Of a stretch of DNA of 64,000 bases, positions 25,226 to 38,547 are shown in pieces. The notes beneath the pieces are model-generated. The model did no database searches, was not told the DNA's origin, and saw only the letters and a list, made by a program, of their open reading frames with translations. Position 1 is the stretch's first letter. The number at the start of each line of letters is the position of its first letter. The DNA comes from Tridacna crocea (Eukaryota; Mollusca; Bivalvia; Cardiida; Cardiidae), in the NCBI GenBank assembly GCA_943736015.1, contig OX031057.1:58176001-58240000 (forward strand). Direction: 5' to 3'. A program made the position numbers and the translations under genes.

Positions 25226-27131
25226 TGTACCAAAATGCCATATATCATTGGGTCTTCATCACAATCCATTTCCGAGCCTATCATTGTTTTCCCGTTTAAG
25301 CGGTTGAAGCATGTCATCGCGAGCAGAAGTATTATCATGTCGGTTCGGGATATCTTCCCAGCCAATGCTTGGTAAGCCGTATGCGTTGGGGTAAGACAAA
25401 GAAGCCAATGAATATAAATCAAAGTAGACAAGTAGAGATACTGTGTTATGAGATGGGAAATAACCCTTGCAACTCTGATTGCAGACTACACTTCTCCAGT
25501 AAGAGTTACTGTTCCTGACCCCTTTACAGCTTATAGCAAACCACTTCTCATGTTCATTTACCTGGCTATCAGACCACCAAAACAGTGTAACAGAAGGAAA
25601 ATTTTCACACATTCAGATTAATGTTTTGAATTTGAAATTTGTGTTTAATGTCTAGAGCTAAGGGAGGTTAAATGAACACAAAAACAAACGGGGGAAAATG
25701 GGGGAATTAAAAAGGTAGTAGTTGCTCAGATTCCAAGCCTGTCCACCAGTAACTAAGACTAAAAGCATTTTGGGACCTGCCATCTGACCCACTGAGCCAG
25801 AGAAGCAGTTGATTTCAACCCAGAAAATTGACCTACTTATATTTAGCCCCCCTCCCCCCCCTTTTGTTCCAAAACATAGAAGTAGTTCCATTTGAAAGTT
25901 AGATCAATGCCCATATGAAATTTTGATATCAAGCATATTTGTCACTCTGTTTCTTTCAGACAAAAATGGAAGGCTATGTTTAAAAGGTGTTTCTGGTGTT
26001 GGTATGATCGTATCTTGAAAATGAGAGCATGAATGTGTTATTTCTTTAGAAACTACTTTGCTTTTCATTGACCTAATTACGCATAACGGTCTGCTAGGAG
26101 TAAAAACCTGGTTTTAAATTAACTTTGCCAGTGTATTTTAAGGCTTTTATGTAATTCTTTTGAGAATGGCTGGCATGCAAAATCAACATGTATGCCAAAA
26201 TAACACTGACACTGGCATTTCTTTGAGTAAAATGGGTGACAGAAGGTCGGGTTCTAAACCGATCGACCCGCACCCCCCACCCACCTGAGTTATTTATATC
26301 GATATGAAGGGTCTGTCTATTGTTCAGATCAGCTTCCTTGTCTCACACCAACACTTTGGATGTATTGAGATGATCAAAGAAAACATGATGAAGAATCATG
26401 CCTAGCCTAATTAAATAAACCAGAGACCCCACTTATTTCAAAAGCAACTTGCAGCTGTTGCAAGAAAAAAATGAGCAAAGCAAACTTTAAGTGCCCTTTT
26501 CTCTACATGAAGTTGTTTAAAACAGCAAGAAAAATACTTTCGGGTTGTACTGATGGCATGTTTTGACAGGAAAGATGTTGCAGAAAACAGATAAATCACT
26601 AATTAATAGATCTAGATAAAAAGAACATGAATAATAAAGAAAGAAAATCATGAGTTTTCTTAAGTGCAGGATGGGGGAAAAATTGCTCAGTGTTGCTTTA
26701 AGATAGCCTCATATGTTTAAAGGAGTTGTCAATTAATTTTGCTTGGTAAAGTGGAAAACCAAAAAAAGGGCTCGTTACGTTGCACTTTGCCAGGCTAAAG
26801 AGGGCAAAATGTTGCGAATTTACATTTTGTCTTTTCGTGCCCCAACGACATACAGTCAGAAAGCACGCAATGACTAAATGTAGAGTAGAAACTGTGATAA
26901 TTTTGAAAAATGACCCTGTGATCTATGGCACTTACGCAGACGTGAAAACATGAATTCAACAAGAGGCACTAATAATGCTGTTTTTCTTGATTACTTGGTG
27001 GGAAAAAAAACACTGGAAAATACATGTATACTCTCCTGATTGAATTGTAATATTTCGGAATGACAAAATTAGTCACACAAACGACCGAAGCGAGAAAGTG
27101 AATGCGAAACCCAGATTTACGCTTAACTGCA
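25226..27131 (+). repeat. Satellite unit 14 (transition zone; first with 10-bp insertion)
   Basis: This unit is 1,906 bp, the first from the left to carry AAAATGGGGG at 25695-25704. It retains left-type GTTATGAGAT and ACCCCACTT. It shares four otherwise unseen variants with unit 15: TTTAGAAAC near 26048, GGCTTTTATG near 26145, AAAGAGGGC near 26800 and TTGTAATATTTC near 27047. Confidence 0.97.
25695..25704 (+). repeat. 10-bp AAAATGGGGG insertion marking the right subtype (first instance)
   Basis: Left units read ACGGGGGAATTAAAA. Here a second G5 block is added after AAAAT. It is present in units 14, 15, 18-26, 28-32 and 34, absent in 1-13, 16, 17 and 27, and not assessable in truncated unit 33. 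It accounts for most of the shift from about 1,897 to 1,906 bp. It probably arose by slippage on G5 and was then spread by exchange. Confidence 0.9.
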
Positions 27132-29037
27132 TGTACCAAAATGCCATATATCATTGGGTCTTCATCACAATCCATTTCCGAGCCTATCATTGTTTTCCCG
27201 TTTAAGCGGTTGAAGCATGTCATCGCGAGCAGAAGTATTATCATGTCGGTTCGGGATATCTTCCCAGCCAATGCTTGGTAAGCCGTATGCGTTGGGGTAA
27301 GACAAAGAAGCCAATGAATATAAATCAAAGTAGACAAGTAGAGATACTGTGTTATGAAATGGGAAATAACCCTTGCAACTCTGATTGCAGACTACACTTC
27401 TCCAGTAAGAGTTACTGTTCCTGACCCCTTTACAGCTTATAGCAAACCACTTCTCATGTTCATTTACCTGGCTATCAGACCACCAAAACAGTGTAACAGA
27501 AGGAAAATTTTCACACATTCAGATTAATGTTTTGAATTTGAAATTTGTGTTTAATGTCTAGAGCTAAGGGAGGTTAAATGAACACAAAAACAAACGGGGG
27601 AAAATGGGGGAATTAAAAAGGTAGTAGTTGCTCAGATTCCAAGCCTGTCCACCAGTAACTAAGACTAAAAGCATTTTGGGACCTGCCATCTGACCCACTG
27701 AGCCAGAGAAGCAGTTGATTTCAACCCAGAAAATTGACCTACTTATATTTAGCCCCCCTCCCCCCCCTTTTGTTCCAAAACATAGAAGTAGTTCCATTTG
27801 AAAGTTAGATCAATGCCCATATGAAATTTTGATATCAAGCATATTTGTCACTCTGTTTCTTTCAGACAAAAATGGAAGGCTATGTTTAAAAGGTGTTTCT
27901 GGTGTTGGTATGATCGTATCTTGAAAATGAGAGCATGAATGTGTTATTTCTTTAGAAACTACTTTGCTTTTCATTGACCTAATTACGCATAACGGTCTGC
28001 TAGGAGTAAAAACCTGGTTTTAAATTAACTTTGCCAGTGTATTTTAAGGCTTTTATGTAATTCTTTTGAGAATGGCTGGCATGCAAAATCAACATGTATG
28101 CCAAAATAACACTGACACTGGCATTTCTTTGAGTAAAATGGGTGACAGAAGGTCGGGTTCTAAACCGATCGACCCGCACCCCCCACCCACCTGAGTTATT
28201 TATATCGATATGAAGGGTCTGTCTATTGTTCAGATCAGCTTCCTTGTCTCACACCAACACTTTGGATGTATTGAGATGATCAAAGAAAACATGATGAAGA
28301 ATCATGCCTAGCCTAATTAAATAAACCAGAGACCCCACTTATTTCAAAAGCAACTTGCAGCTGTTGCAAGAAAAAAATGAGCAAAGCAAACTTTAAGTGC
28401 CCTTTTCTCTACATGAAGTTGTTTAAAACAGCAAGAAAAATACTTTCGGGTTGTACTGATGGCATGTTTTGACAGGAAAGATGTTGCAGAAAACAGATAA
28501 ATCACTAATTAATAGATCTAGATAAAAAGAACATGAATAATAAAGAAAGAAAATCATGAGTTTTCTTAAGTGCAGGATGGGGGAAAAATTGCTCAGTGTT
28601 GCTTTAAGATAGCCTCATATGTTTAAAGGAGTTGTCAATTAATTTTGCTTGGTAAAGTGGAAAACCAAAAAAAGGGCTCGTTACGTTGCACTTTGCCAGG
28701 CTAAAGAGGGCAAAATGTTGCGAATTTACATTTTGTCTTTTCGTGCCCCAACGACATACAGTCAGAAAGCACGCAATGACTAAATGTAGAGTAGAAACTG
28801 TGATAATTTTGAAAAATGACCCTGTGATCTATGGCACTTACGCAGACGTGAAAACATGAATTCAACAAGAGGCACTAATAATGCTGTTTTTCTTGATTAC
28901 TTGGTGGGAAAAAAAACACTGGAAAATACATGTATACTCTCCTGATTGAATTGTAATATTTCGGAATGACAAAATTAGTCACACAAACGACCGAAGCGAG
29001 AAAGTGAATGCGAAACCCAGATTTACGCTTAACTGCA
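27132..29037 (+). repeat. Satellite unit 15 (transition zone; near-twin of unit 14)
   Basis: This unit is 1,906 bp. It repeats all four rare variants of unit 14 at exactly 1,906-bp offset. The only clear difference I saw is GTTATGAAAT near 27356 (right type) in place of GTTATGAGAT. This pattern indicates a very recent one-unit duplication. Confidence 0.97.
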
Positions 29038-30934
29038 TGTACCAAAATGCCATATATCATTGGGTCTTCATCACAATCCATTTCCGAGCCTATCATTGTT
29101 TTCCGGTTTAAGCGGTTGAAGCATGTCATCGCGAGCAGAAGTATTATCATGTCAGTTCAGGATATCTTCCCAGCCAATGCTTGGTAAGCCGTATGCGTTG
29201 GGGTAAGACAAAGAAGCCAATGAATATAAATCAAAGTAGACAAGTAGAGATACGGTGTTATGAGATGGGAAATAACCCTTGCAACTCTGATTGCAGACTA
29301 CACTTCTCCAGTAAGAGTTACTGTTCCTGACCCCTTTACAGCTTATAGCAAACCACTTCTCATGTTCATTTACCTGGCTATCAGACCACCAAAACAGTGT
29401 AACAGAAGGAAAATTTTCACACATTCAGATTAATGTTTTGAATTTGAAATTTGTGTTTAATGTCTAGAGCTAAGGGAGGTTAAATGAACACAAAAACAAA
29501 CGGGGGAATTAAAAAGGTAGTAGTTGCTCAGATTCCAAGCCTGTCCACCAGTAACTAAGACTAAAAGCATTTTGGGACCTGCCATCTGACCCACTGAGCC
29601 AGAGAAGCAGTTGATTTCAACCCAGAAAATTGACCTACTTATATTTAGCCCCCCTCCCCCCCCTTTTGTTCCAAAACATAGAAGTAGTTCCATTTGAAAG
29701 TTAGATCAATGCCCATATGAAATTTTGATATCAAGCATATTTGTCACTCTGTTTCTTTCAGACAAAAATGGAAGGCTATGTTTAAAAGGTGTTTCTGGTG
29801 TTGGTATGATCGTATCTTGAAAATGAGAGCATGAATGTGTTATTTCTTTAGGAACTACTTTGCTTTTCATTGACCTAATTACGCATAACGGTCTGCTAGG
29901 AGTAAAAACCTGGTTTTAAATTAACTTTGCCAGTGTATTTTAAGGCTTATATGTAATTCTTTTGAGAATGGCTGGCATGCAAAATCAACATGTATGCCAA
30001 AATAACACTGACACTGGCATTTCTTTGAGTAAAATGGGTGACAGAAGGTCGGGTTCTAAACCGATCGACCCGCACCCCCCACCCACCTGAGTTATTTATA
30101 TCGATATGAAGGGTCTGTCTATTGTTCAGATCAGCTTCCTTGTCTCACACCAACACTTTGGATGTATTGAGATGATCAAAGAAAACATGATGAAGAATCA
30201 TGCCTAGCCTAATTAAATAAACCAGAGACCCCACTTATTTCAAAAGCAACTTGCAGCTGTTGCAAGAAAAAAATGAGCAAAGCAAACTTTAAGTGCCCTT
30301 TTCTCTACATGAAGTTGTTTAAAACAGCAAGAAAAATACTTTCGGGTTGTACTGATGGCATGTTTTGACAGGAAAGATGTTGCAGAAAACAGATAAATCA
30401 CTAATTAATAGATCTAGATAAAAAGAACATGAATAATAAAGAAAGAAAATCATGAGTTTTCTTAAGTGCAGGATGGGGGAAAAATTGCTCAGTGTTGCTT
30501 TAAGATAGCCTCATATGTTTAAAGGAGTTGTCAATTAATTTTGCTTGGTAAAGTGGAAAACCAAAAAAAGGGCTCGTTACGTTGCACTTTGCCAGGCTAA
30601 AGCGGGCAAAATGTTGCGAATTTACATTTTGTCTTTTCGTGCCCCAACGACATACAGTCAGAAAGCACGCAATGACTAAATGTAGAGTAGAAACTGTGAT
30701 AATTTTGAAAAATGACCCTGTGATCTATGGCACTTACGCAGACGTGAAAACATGAATTCAACAAGAGGCACTAATAATGCTGTTTTTCTTGATTACTTGG
30801 TGGGAAAAAAAACACTGGAAAATACATGTATACTCTCCTGATTGAATTGTCTCTATTTCGGAATGACAAAATTAGTCACACAAACGACCGAAGCGAGAAA
30901 GTGAATGCGAAACCCAGATTTACGCTTAACTGCA
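29038..30934 (+). repeat. Satellite unit 16 (left-type unit in transition zone)
   Basis: This unit is 1,897 bp. It lacks the 10-bp insertion and has GTTATGAGAT and ACCCCACTT, so it is left type though it lies right of units 14-15. Private changes are TTTTCCGGTTTA near 29103 and GATACGGTG near 29252. GTCAGTTCAGG near 29154 combines the unit 13/17 variant with the unit 1 variant. Confidence 0.97.
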
Positions 30935-32831
30935 TGTACCAAAATGCCATATATCATTGGGTCTTCATCACAATCCATTTCCGAGCCTATCATTGTTTTC
31001 CCGTTTAAGCGGTTGAAGCATGTCATCGCGAGCAGAAGTATTATCATGTCAGTTCGGGATATCTTCCCAGCCAATGCTTGGTAAGCCGTATGCGTTGGGG
31101 TAAGACAAAGAAGCCAATGAATATAAATCAAAGTAGACAAGTAGAGATACTGTGTTATGAGATGGGAAATAACCCTTGCAACTCTGATTGCAGACTACAC
31201 TTCTCCAGTAAGAGTTACTGTTCCTGACCCCTTTACAGCTTATAGCAAACCACTTCTCATGTTCATTTACCTGGCTATCAGACCACCAAAACAGTGTAAC
31301 AGAAGGAAAATTTTCACACATTCAGATTAATGTTTTGAATTTGAAATTTGTGTTTAATGTCTAGAGCTAAGGGAGGTTAAATGAACACAAAAACAAACGG
31401 GGGAATTAAAAAGGTAGTAGTTGCTCAGATTCCAAGCCTGTCCACCAGTAACTAAGACTAAAAGCATTTTTGGACCTGCCATCTGACCCACTGAGCCAGA
31501 GAAGCAGTTGATTTCAACCCAGAAAATTGACCTACTTATATTTAGCCCCCCTCCCCCCCCTTTTGTTCCAAAACATAGAAGTAGTTCCATTTGAAAGTTA
31601 GATCAATGCCCATATGAAATTTTGATATCAAGCATATTTGTCACTCTGTTTCTTTCAGACAAAAATGGAAGGCTATGTTTAAAAGGTGTTTCTGGTGTTG
31701 GTATGATCGTATCTTGAAAATGAGAGCATGAATGAGTTATTTCTTTAGGAACTACTTTGCTTTTCATTGACCTAATTACGCATAACGGTCTGCTAGGAGT
31801 AAAAGCCTGGTTTTAAATTAACTTTGCCAGTGTATTTTAAGGCTTATATGTAATTCTTTTGAGAATGGCTGGCATGCAAAATCAACATGTATGCCAAAAT
31901 AACACTGACACTGGCATTTCTTTGAGTAAAATGGGTGACAGAAGGTCGGGTTCTAAACCGATCGACCCGCACCCCCCACCCATCTGAGTTATTTATATCG
32001 ATATGAAGGGTCTGTCTATTGTTCAGATCAGCTTCCTTGTCTCACACCAACACTTTGGATGTATTGAGATGATCAAAGAAAACATGATGAAGAATCATGC
32101 CTAGCCTAATTAAATAAACCAGAGACCCCTCTTATTTCAAAAGCAACTTGCAGCTGTTGCAAGAAAAAAATGAGCAAAGCAAACTTTAAGTGCCCTTTTC
32201 TCTACATGAAGTTGTTTAAAACAGCAAGAAAAATACTTTCGGGTTGTACTGATGGCATGTTTTGACAGGAAAGATGTTGCAGAAAACAGATAAATCACTA
32301 ATTAATAGATCTAGATAAAAAGAACATGAATAATAAAGAAAGAAAATCATGAGTTTTCTTAAGTGCAGGATGGGGGAAAAATTGCTCAGTGTTGCTTTAA
32401 GATAGCCTCATATGTTTAAAGGAGTTGTCAATTAATTTTGCTTGGTAAAGTGGAAAACCAAAAAAAGGGCTCGTTACGTTGCACTTTGCCAGGCTAAAGC
32501 GGGCAAAATGTTGCAAATTTACATTTTGTCTTTTCGTGCCCCAACGACATACAGTCAGAAAGCACGCAATGACTAAATGTTGAGTAGAAACTGTGATAAT
32601 TTTGAAAAATGACCCTGTGATCTATGGCACTTACGCAGACGTGAAAACATGAATTCAACAAGAGGCACTAATAATGCTGTTTTTCTTGATTACTTGGTGG
32701 GAAAAAAAACATTGGAAAATACATGTATACTCTCCTGATTGAATTGTCTCTATTTCGGAATGACAAAATTAGTCACACAAACGACCAAAGCGAGAAAGTG
32801 AATGCGAAACCCAGATTTACGCTTAACTGCA
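30935..32831 (+). repeat. Satellite unit 17 (mosaic, left front and right tail)
   Basis: This unit is 1,897 bp. Its front is left type (GTTATGAGAT, no 10-bp insertion). From about 31981 it becomes right type: ACCCATCTG, ACCCCTCTT near 32128, AATGTTGAG near 32579 and ACATTGG near 32710. Private changes are CATTTTTGGACC near 31467, AATGAGTTAT near 31733, AAAAGCCTGG near 31804 and GACCAAAGCG near 32786. The same mosaic order recurs in unit 27. Confidence 0.97.
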
Positions 32832-34741
32832 TGTACCAAAATGCCATATATCATTGGGTCTTCATCACAATCCATTTCCGAGCCTATCATTGTTTTCCCG
32901 TTTAAGCGGTTGAAGCATGTCATCGCGAGCAGAAGTATTATCATGTCGGTTCGGGATATCTTCCCAGCCAATGCTTGGTAAGCCGTATGCGTTGGGGTAA
33001 GACAAAGAAGCCAATGAATATAAATCAAAGTAGACAAGTAGAGATACTGTGTTATGAAATGGGAAATAACCCTTGCAACTCTGATTGCAGACTACACTTC
33101 TCCAGTAAGAGTTACTGTTCCTGACCCCTTTACAGCTTATAGCAAACCACTTCTCATGTTCATTTACCTGGCTATCAGACCACCAAAACAGTGTAACAGA
33201 AGGAAAATTTTCACACATTCAGATTAATGTTTTGAATTTGAAATTTGTGTTTAATGTCTAGAGCTAAGGGAGGTTAAATGAACACAAAAACAAACGGGGG
33301 AAAATGGGGGAATTAAAAAGGTAGTAGTTGCTCAGATTCCAAGCCTGTCCACCAGTAACTAAGACTAAAAGCATTTTGGGACCTGCCATCTGACCCACTG
33401 AGCCAGAGAAGCAGTTGATTTCAACCCAGAAAATTGACCTACTTATATTTAGCCCCCCTCCCCCCCCCCCTTTTGTTCCAAAACATAGAAGTAGTTCCAT
33501 TTGAAAGTTAGATCAATGCCCATATGAAATTTTGGTATCAAGCATATTTGTCACTCTGTTTCTTTCAGACAAAAATGGAAGGCTATGTTTAAAAGGTGTT
33601 TCTGGTGTTGGTATGATCGTATCTTGAAAATGAGAGCATGAATGTGTTATTTCTTTAGGAACTACTTTGCTTTTCATTGACCTAATTACGCATAACGGTC
33701 TGCTAGGAGTAAAAACCTGGTTTTAAATTAACTTTGCCAGTGTATTTTAAGGCTTATATGTAATTCTTTTGAGAATGGCTGGCATGCAAAATCAACATGT
33801 ATGCCAAAATAACACTGACACTGGCATTTCTTTGAGTAAAATGGGTGACAGAAGGTCGGGTTCTAAACCGATCGACCCGCACCACCCACCCACCTGAGTT
33901 ATTTATATCGATATGAAGGGTCTGTCTATTGTTCAGATCAGCTTCCTTGTCTCACACCAACACTTTGGATGTATTGAGATGATCAAAGAAAACATGATGA
34001 AGAATCATGCCTAGCCTAATTAAATAAACCAGAGACCCCTCTTATTTCAAAAGCAACTTGCAGCTGTTGCAAGAAAAAAATGAGCAAAGCAAACTTTAAG
34101 TGCCCTTTTCTCTACATGAAGTTGTTTAAAACAGCAAGAAAAATACTTTGGGGTTGTACTGATGGCATGTTTTGACAGGAAAGATGTTGCAGAAAACAGA
34201 TAAATCACTAATTAATAGATCTAGATAAAAAGAACATGAATAATAAAGAAAGAAAATCATGAGTTTTCTTAAGTGCAGGATGGGGGAAAAATTGCTCAGT
34301 GTTGCTTTAAGATAGCCTCATATGTTTAAAGGAGTTGTCAATTAATTTTGCTCGGTAAAGTGGAAAACCAAAAAAAGGGCTCGTTACGTTGCACTTTGCC
34401 AGGCTAAAGCGGGCAAAATGTTGCGAATTTACATTTTGTCTTTTCGTGCCCCAACGACATACAGTCAGAAAGCACGCAATGACTAAATGTAGAGTAGAAA
34501 CTGTGATAATTTTGAAAAATGACCCTGTGATCTAAGGCACTTACGCAGACGTGAAAACATGAATTCAACAAGAGGCACTAATAATGCTGTTTTTCTTGAT
34601 TACTTGGTGGGAAAAAAAACACTGGAAAATACATGTATACTCTCCTGATTGAATTGTCTCTATTTCGGAATGACAAAATTAGTCACACAAACGACCGAAG
34701 CGAGAAAGTGAATGCGAAACCCAGATTTACGCTTAACTGCA
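32832..34741 (+). repeat. Satellite unit 18 (right subtype, ACCCACCTG form)
   Basis: This unit is 1,910 bp, the longest regular unit, with C6-T-C11 and the 10-bp insertion. Private changes are TTTTGGTATC near 33534, GCACCACCCACC near 33883 and GATCTAAGGC near 34533. GCTCGGTAAAG near 34352 otherwise occurs only in the second duplicated copy of unit 9. Confidence 0.97.
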
Positions 34742-36641
34742 TGTACCAAAATGCCATATATCATTGGGTCTTCATCACAATCCATTTCCGAGCCTATCAT
34801 TGTTTTCCCGTTTAAGCGGTTGAAGCATGTCATCGCGAGCAGAAGTATTATCATGTCGGTTCGGGATATCTTCCCAGCCAATGCTTGGTAAGCCGTATGC
34901 GTTGGGGTAAGACAAAGAAGCCAATGAATATAAATCAAAGTAGACAAGTAGAGATACTGTGTTATGAAATGGGAAATAACCCTTGCAACTCTGATTGCAG
35001 ACTACACTTCTCCAGTAAGAGTTACTGTTCCTGACCCCTTTACAGCTTATAGCAAACCACTTCTCATGTTCATTTACCTGGCTATCAGACCACCAAAACA
35101 GTGTAACAGAAGGAAAATTTTCACACATTCAGATTAATGTTTTGAATTTGAAATTTGTGTTTAATGTCTAGAGCTAAGGGAGGTTAAATGAACACAAAAA
35201 CAAACGGGGGAAAATGGGGGAATTAAAAAGGTAGTAGTTGCTCAGATTCCAAGCCTGTCCACCAGTAACTAAGACTAAAAGCATTTTGGGACCTGCCATC
35301 TGACCCACTGAGCCAGAGAAGCAGTTGATTTCAACCCAGAAAATTGACCTACTTATATTTAGCCCCCCCCTTTTGTTCCAAAACATAGAAGTAGTTCCAT
35401 TTGAAAGTTAGATCAATGCCCATATGAAATTTTGATATCAAGCATATTTGTCACTCTGTTTCTTTCAGACAAAAATGGAAGGCTATGTTTAAAAGGTGTT
35501 TCTGCTGTTGGTATGATCGTATCTTGAAAATGAGAGCATGAATGTGTTATTTCTTTAGGAACTACTTTGCTTTTCATTGACCTAATTACGCATAACGGTC
35601 TGCTAGGAGTAAAAACCTGGTTTTAAATTAACTTTGCCAGTGTATTTTAAGGCTTATATGTAATTCTTTTGAGAATGGCTGGCATGCAAAATCAACATGT
35701 ATGCCAAAATAACACTGACACTGGCATTTCTTTGAGTAAAATGGGTGACAGAAGGTCGGGTTCTAAACCGATCGACCCGCACCCCCCACCCACCTGAGTT
35801 ATTTATATCGATAGGAAGGGTCTGTCTATTGTTCAGATCAGCTTCCTTGTCTCACACCAACACTTTGGATGTATTGAGATGATCAAAGAAAACATGATGA
35901 AGAATCATGCCTAGCCTAATTAAATAAACCAGAGACCCCTCTTATTTCAAAAGCAACTTGCAGCTGTTGCAAGAAAAAAATGAGCAAAGCAAACTTTAAG
36001 TGCCCTTTTCTCTACATGAAGTTGTTTAAAACAGCAAGAAAAATACTTTGGGGTTGTACTGATGGCATGTTTTGACAGGAAAGATGTTGCAGAAAACAGA
36101 TAAATCACTAATTAATAGATCTAGATAAAAAGAACATGAATAATAAAGAAAGAAAATCATGAGTTTTCTTAAGTGCAGGATGGGGGAAAAATTGCTCAGT
36201 GTTGCTTTAAGATAGCCTCATATGTTTAAAGGAGTTGTCAATTAATTTTGCTTGGTAAAGTGGAAAACCAAAAAAAGGGCTCGTTACGTTGCACTTTGCC
36301 AGGCTAAAGCGGGCAAAATGTTGCGAATTTACATTTTGTCTTTTCGTGCCCCAACGACATACAGTCAGAAAGCACGCAATGACTAAATGTTGAGTAGAAA
36401 CTGTGATAATTTTGAAAAATGACCCTGTGATCTATGGCACTTACGCAGACGTGAAAACATGAATTCAACAAGAGGCACTAATAATGCTGTTTTTCTTGAT
36501 TACTTGGTGGGAAAAAAAACATTGGAAAATACATGTATACTCTCCTGATTGAATTGTCTCTATTTCGGAATGACAAAATTAGTCACACAAACGACCGAAG
36601 CGAGAAAGTGAATGCGAAACCCAGATTTACGCTTAACTGCA
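34742..36641 (+). repeat. Satellite unit 19 (right subtype, collapsed C tract)
   Basis: This unit is 1,900 bp. Its C tract is a plain run of 8 C with no internal T (near 35364), a form shared with units 23, 26 and 32. TCGATAGGAAGG near 35812 is shared with unit 20 and destroys the ATATCGATAT palindrome. TTTCTGCTG near 35503 is private. Confidence 0.97.
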
Positions 36642-38547
36642 TGTACCAAAATGCCATATATCATTGGGTCTTCATCACAATCCATTTCCGAGCCTATCAT
36701 TGTTTTCCCGTTTAAGCGGTTGAAGCATGTCATCGCGAGCAGAAGTATTATCATGTCGGTTCGGGATATCTTCCCAGCCAATGCTTGGTAAGCCGTATGC
36801 GTTGGGGTAAGACAAAGAAGCCAATGAATATAAATCAAAGTAGACAAGTAGAGATACTGTGTTATGAAATGGGAAATAACCCTTGCAACTCTGATTGCAG
36901 ACTACACTTCTCCAGTAAGAGTTACTGTTCCTGACCCCTTTACAGCTTATAGCAAACCACTTCTCATGTTCATTTACCTGGCTATCAGACCACCAAAACA
37001 GTGTAACAGAAGGAAAATTTTCACACATTCAGATTAATGTTTTGAATTTGAAATTTGTGTTTAATGTCTAGAGCTAAGGGAGGTTAAATGAACACAAAAA
37101 CAAACGGGGGAAAATGGGGGAATTAAAAAGGTAGTAGTTGCTCAGATTCCAAGCCTGTCCACCAGTAACTAAGACTAAAAGCATTTTGGGACCTGCCATC
37201 TGACCCACTGAGCCAGAGAAGCAGTTGATTTCAACCCAGAAAATTGACCTACTTATATTTAGCCCCCCTCCCCCCCTTTTGTTCCAAAACATAGAAGTAG
37301 TTCCATTTGAAAGTTAGATCAATGCCCATATGAAATTTTGATATCAAGCATATTTGTCACTCTGTTTCTTTCAGACAAAAATGGAAGGCTATGTTTAAAA
37401 GGTGTTTCTGGTGTTGGTATGATCGTATCTTGAAAATGAGAGCATGAATGTGTTATTTCTTTAGGAACTACTTTGCTTTTCATTGACCTAATTACGCATA
37501 ACGGTCTGCTAGGAGTAAAAACCTGGTTTTAAATTAACTTTGCCAGTGTATTTTAAGGCTTATATGTAATTCTTTTGAGAATGGCTGGCATGCAAAATCA
37601 ACATGTATGCCAAAATAACACTGACACTGGCATTTCTTTGAGTAAAATGGGTGACAGAAGGTCGGGTTCTAAACCGATCGACCCGCACCCCCCACCCACC
37701 TGAGTTATTTATATCGATAGGAAGGGTCTGTCTATTGTTCAGATCAGCTTCCTTGTCTCACACCAACACTTTGGATGTATTGAGATGATCAAAGAAAACA
37801 TGATGAAGAATCATGCCTAGCCTAATTAAATAAACCAGAGACCCCTCTTATTTCAAAAGCAACTTGCAGCTGTTGCAAGAAAAAAATGAGCAAAGCAAAC
37901 TTTAAGTGCCCTTTTCTCTACATGAAGTTGTTTAAAACAGCAAGAAAAATACTTTGGGGTTGTACTGATGGCATGTTTTGACAGGAAAGATGTTGCAGAA
38001 AACAGATAAATCACTAATTAATAGATCTAGATAAAAAGAACATGAATAATAAAGAAAGAAAATCATGAGTTTTCTTAAGTGCAGGATGGGGGAAAAATTG
38101 CTCAGTGTTGCTTTAAGATAGCCTCATATGTTTAAAGGAGTTGTCAATTAATTTTGCTTGGTAAAGTGGAAAACCAAAAAAAGGGCTCGTTACGTTGCAC
38201 TTTGCCAGGCTAAAGCGGGCAAAATGTTGCGAATTTACATTTTGTCTTTTCGTGCCCCAACGACATACAGTCAGAAAGCACGCAATGATTAAATGTTGAG
38301 TAGAAACTGTGATAATTTTGAAAAATGACCCTGTGATCTATGGCACTTACGCAGACGTGAAAACATGAATTCAACAAGAGGCACTAATAATGCTGTTTTT
38401 CTTGATTACTTGGTGGGACAAAAAACATTGGAAAATACATGTATACTCTCCTGATTGAATTGTCTCTATTTCGGAATGACAAAATTAGTCACACAAACGA
38501 CCGAAGCGAGAAAGTGAATGCGAAACCCAGATTTACGCTTAACTGCA
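36642..38547 (+). repeat. Satellite unit 20 (right subtype, ACCCACCTG form)
   Basis: This unit is 1,906 bp with C6-T-C7 and TCGATAGGAAGG near 37718 (as in unit 19). Its tail carries GGGACAAAAAACATTGG near 38417, where most units have an unbroken A run. AATGATTAAATG near 38286 is private. Confidence 0.97.
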
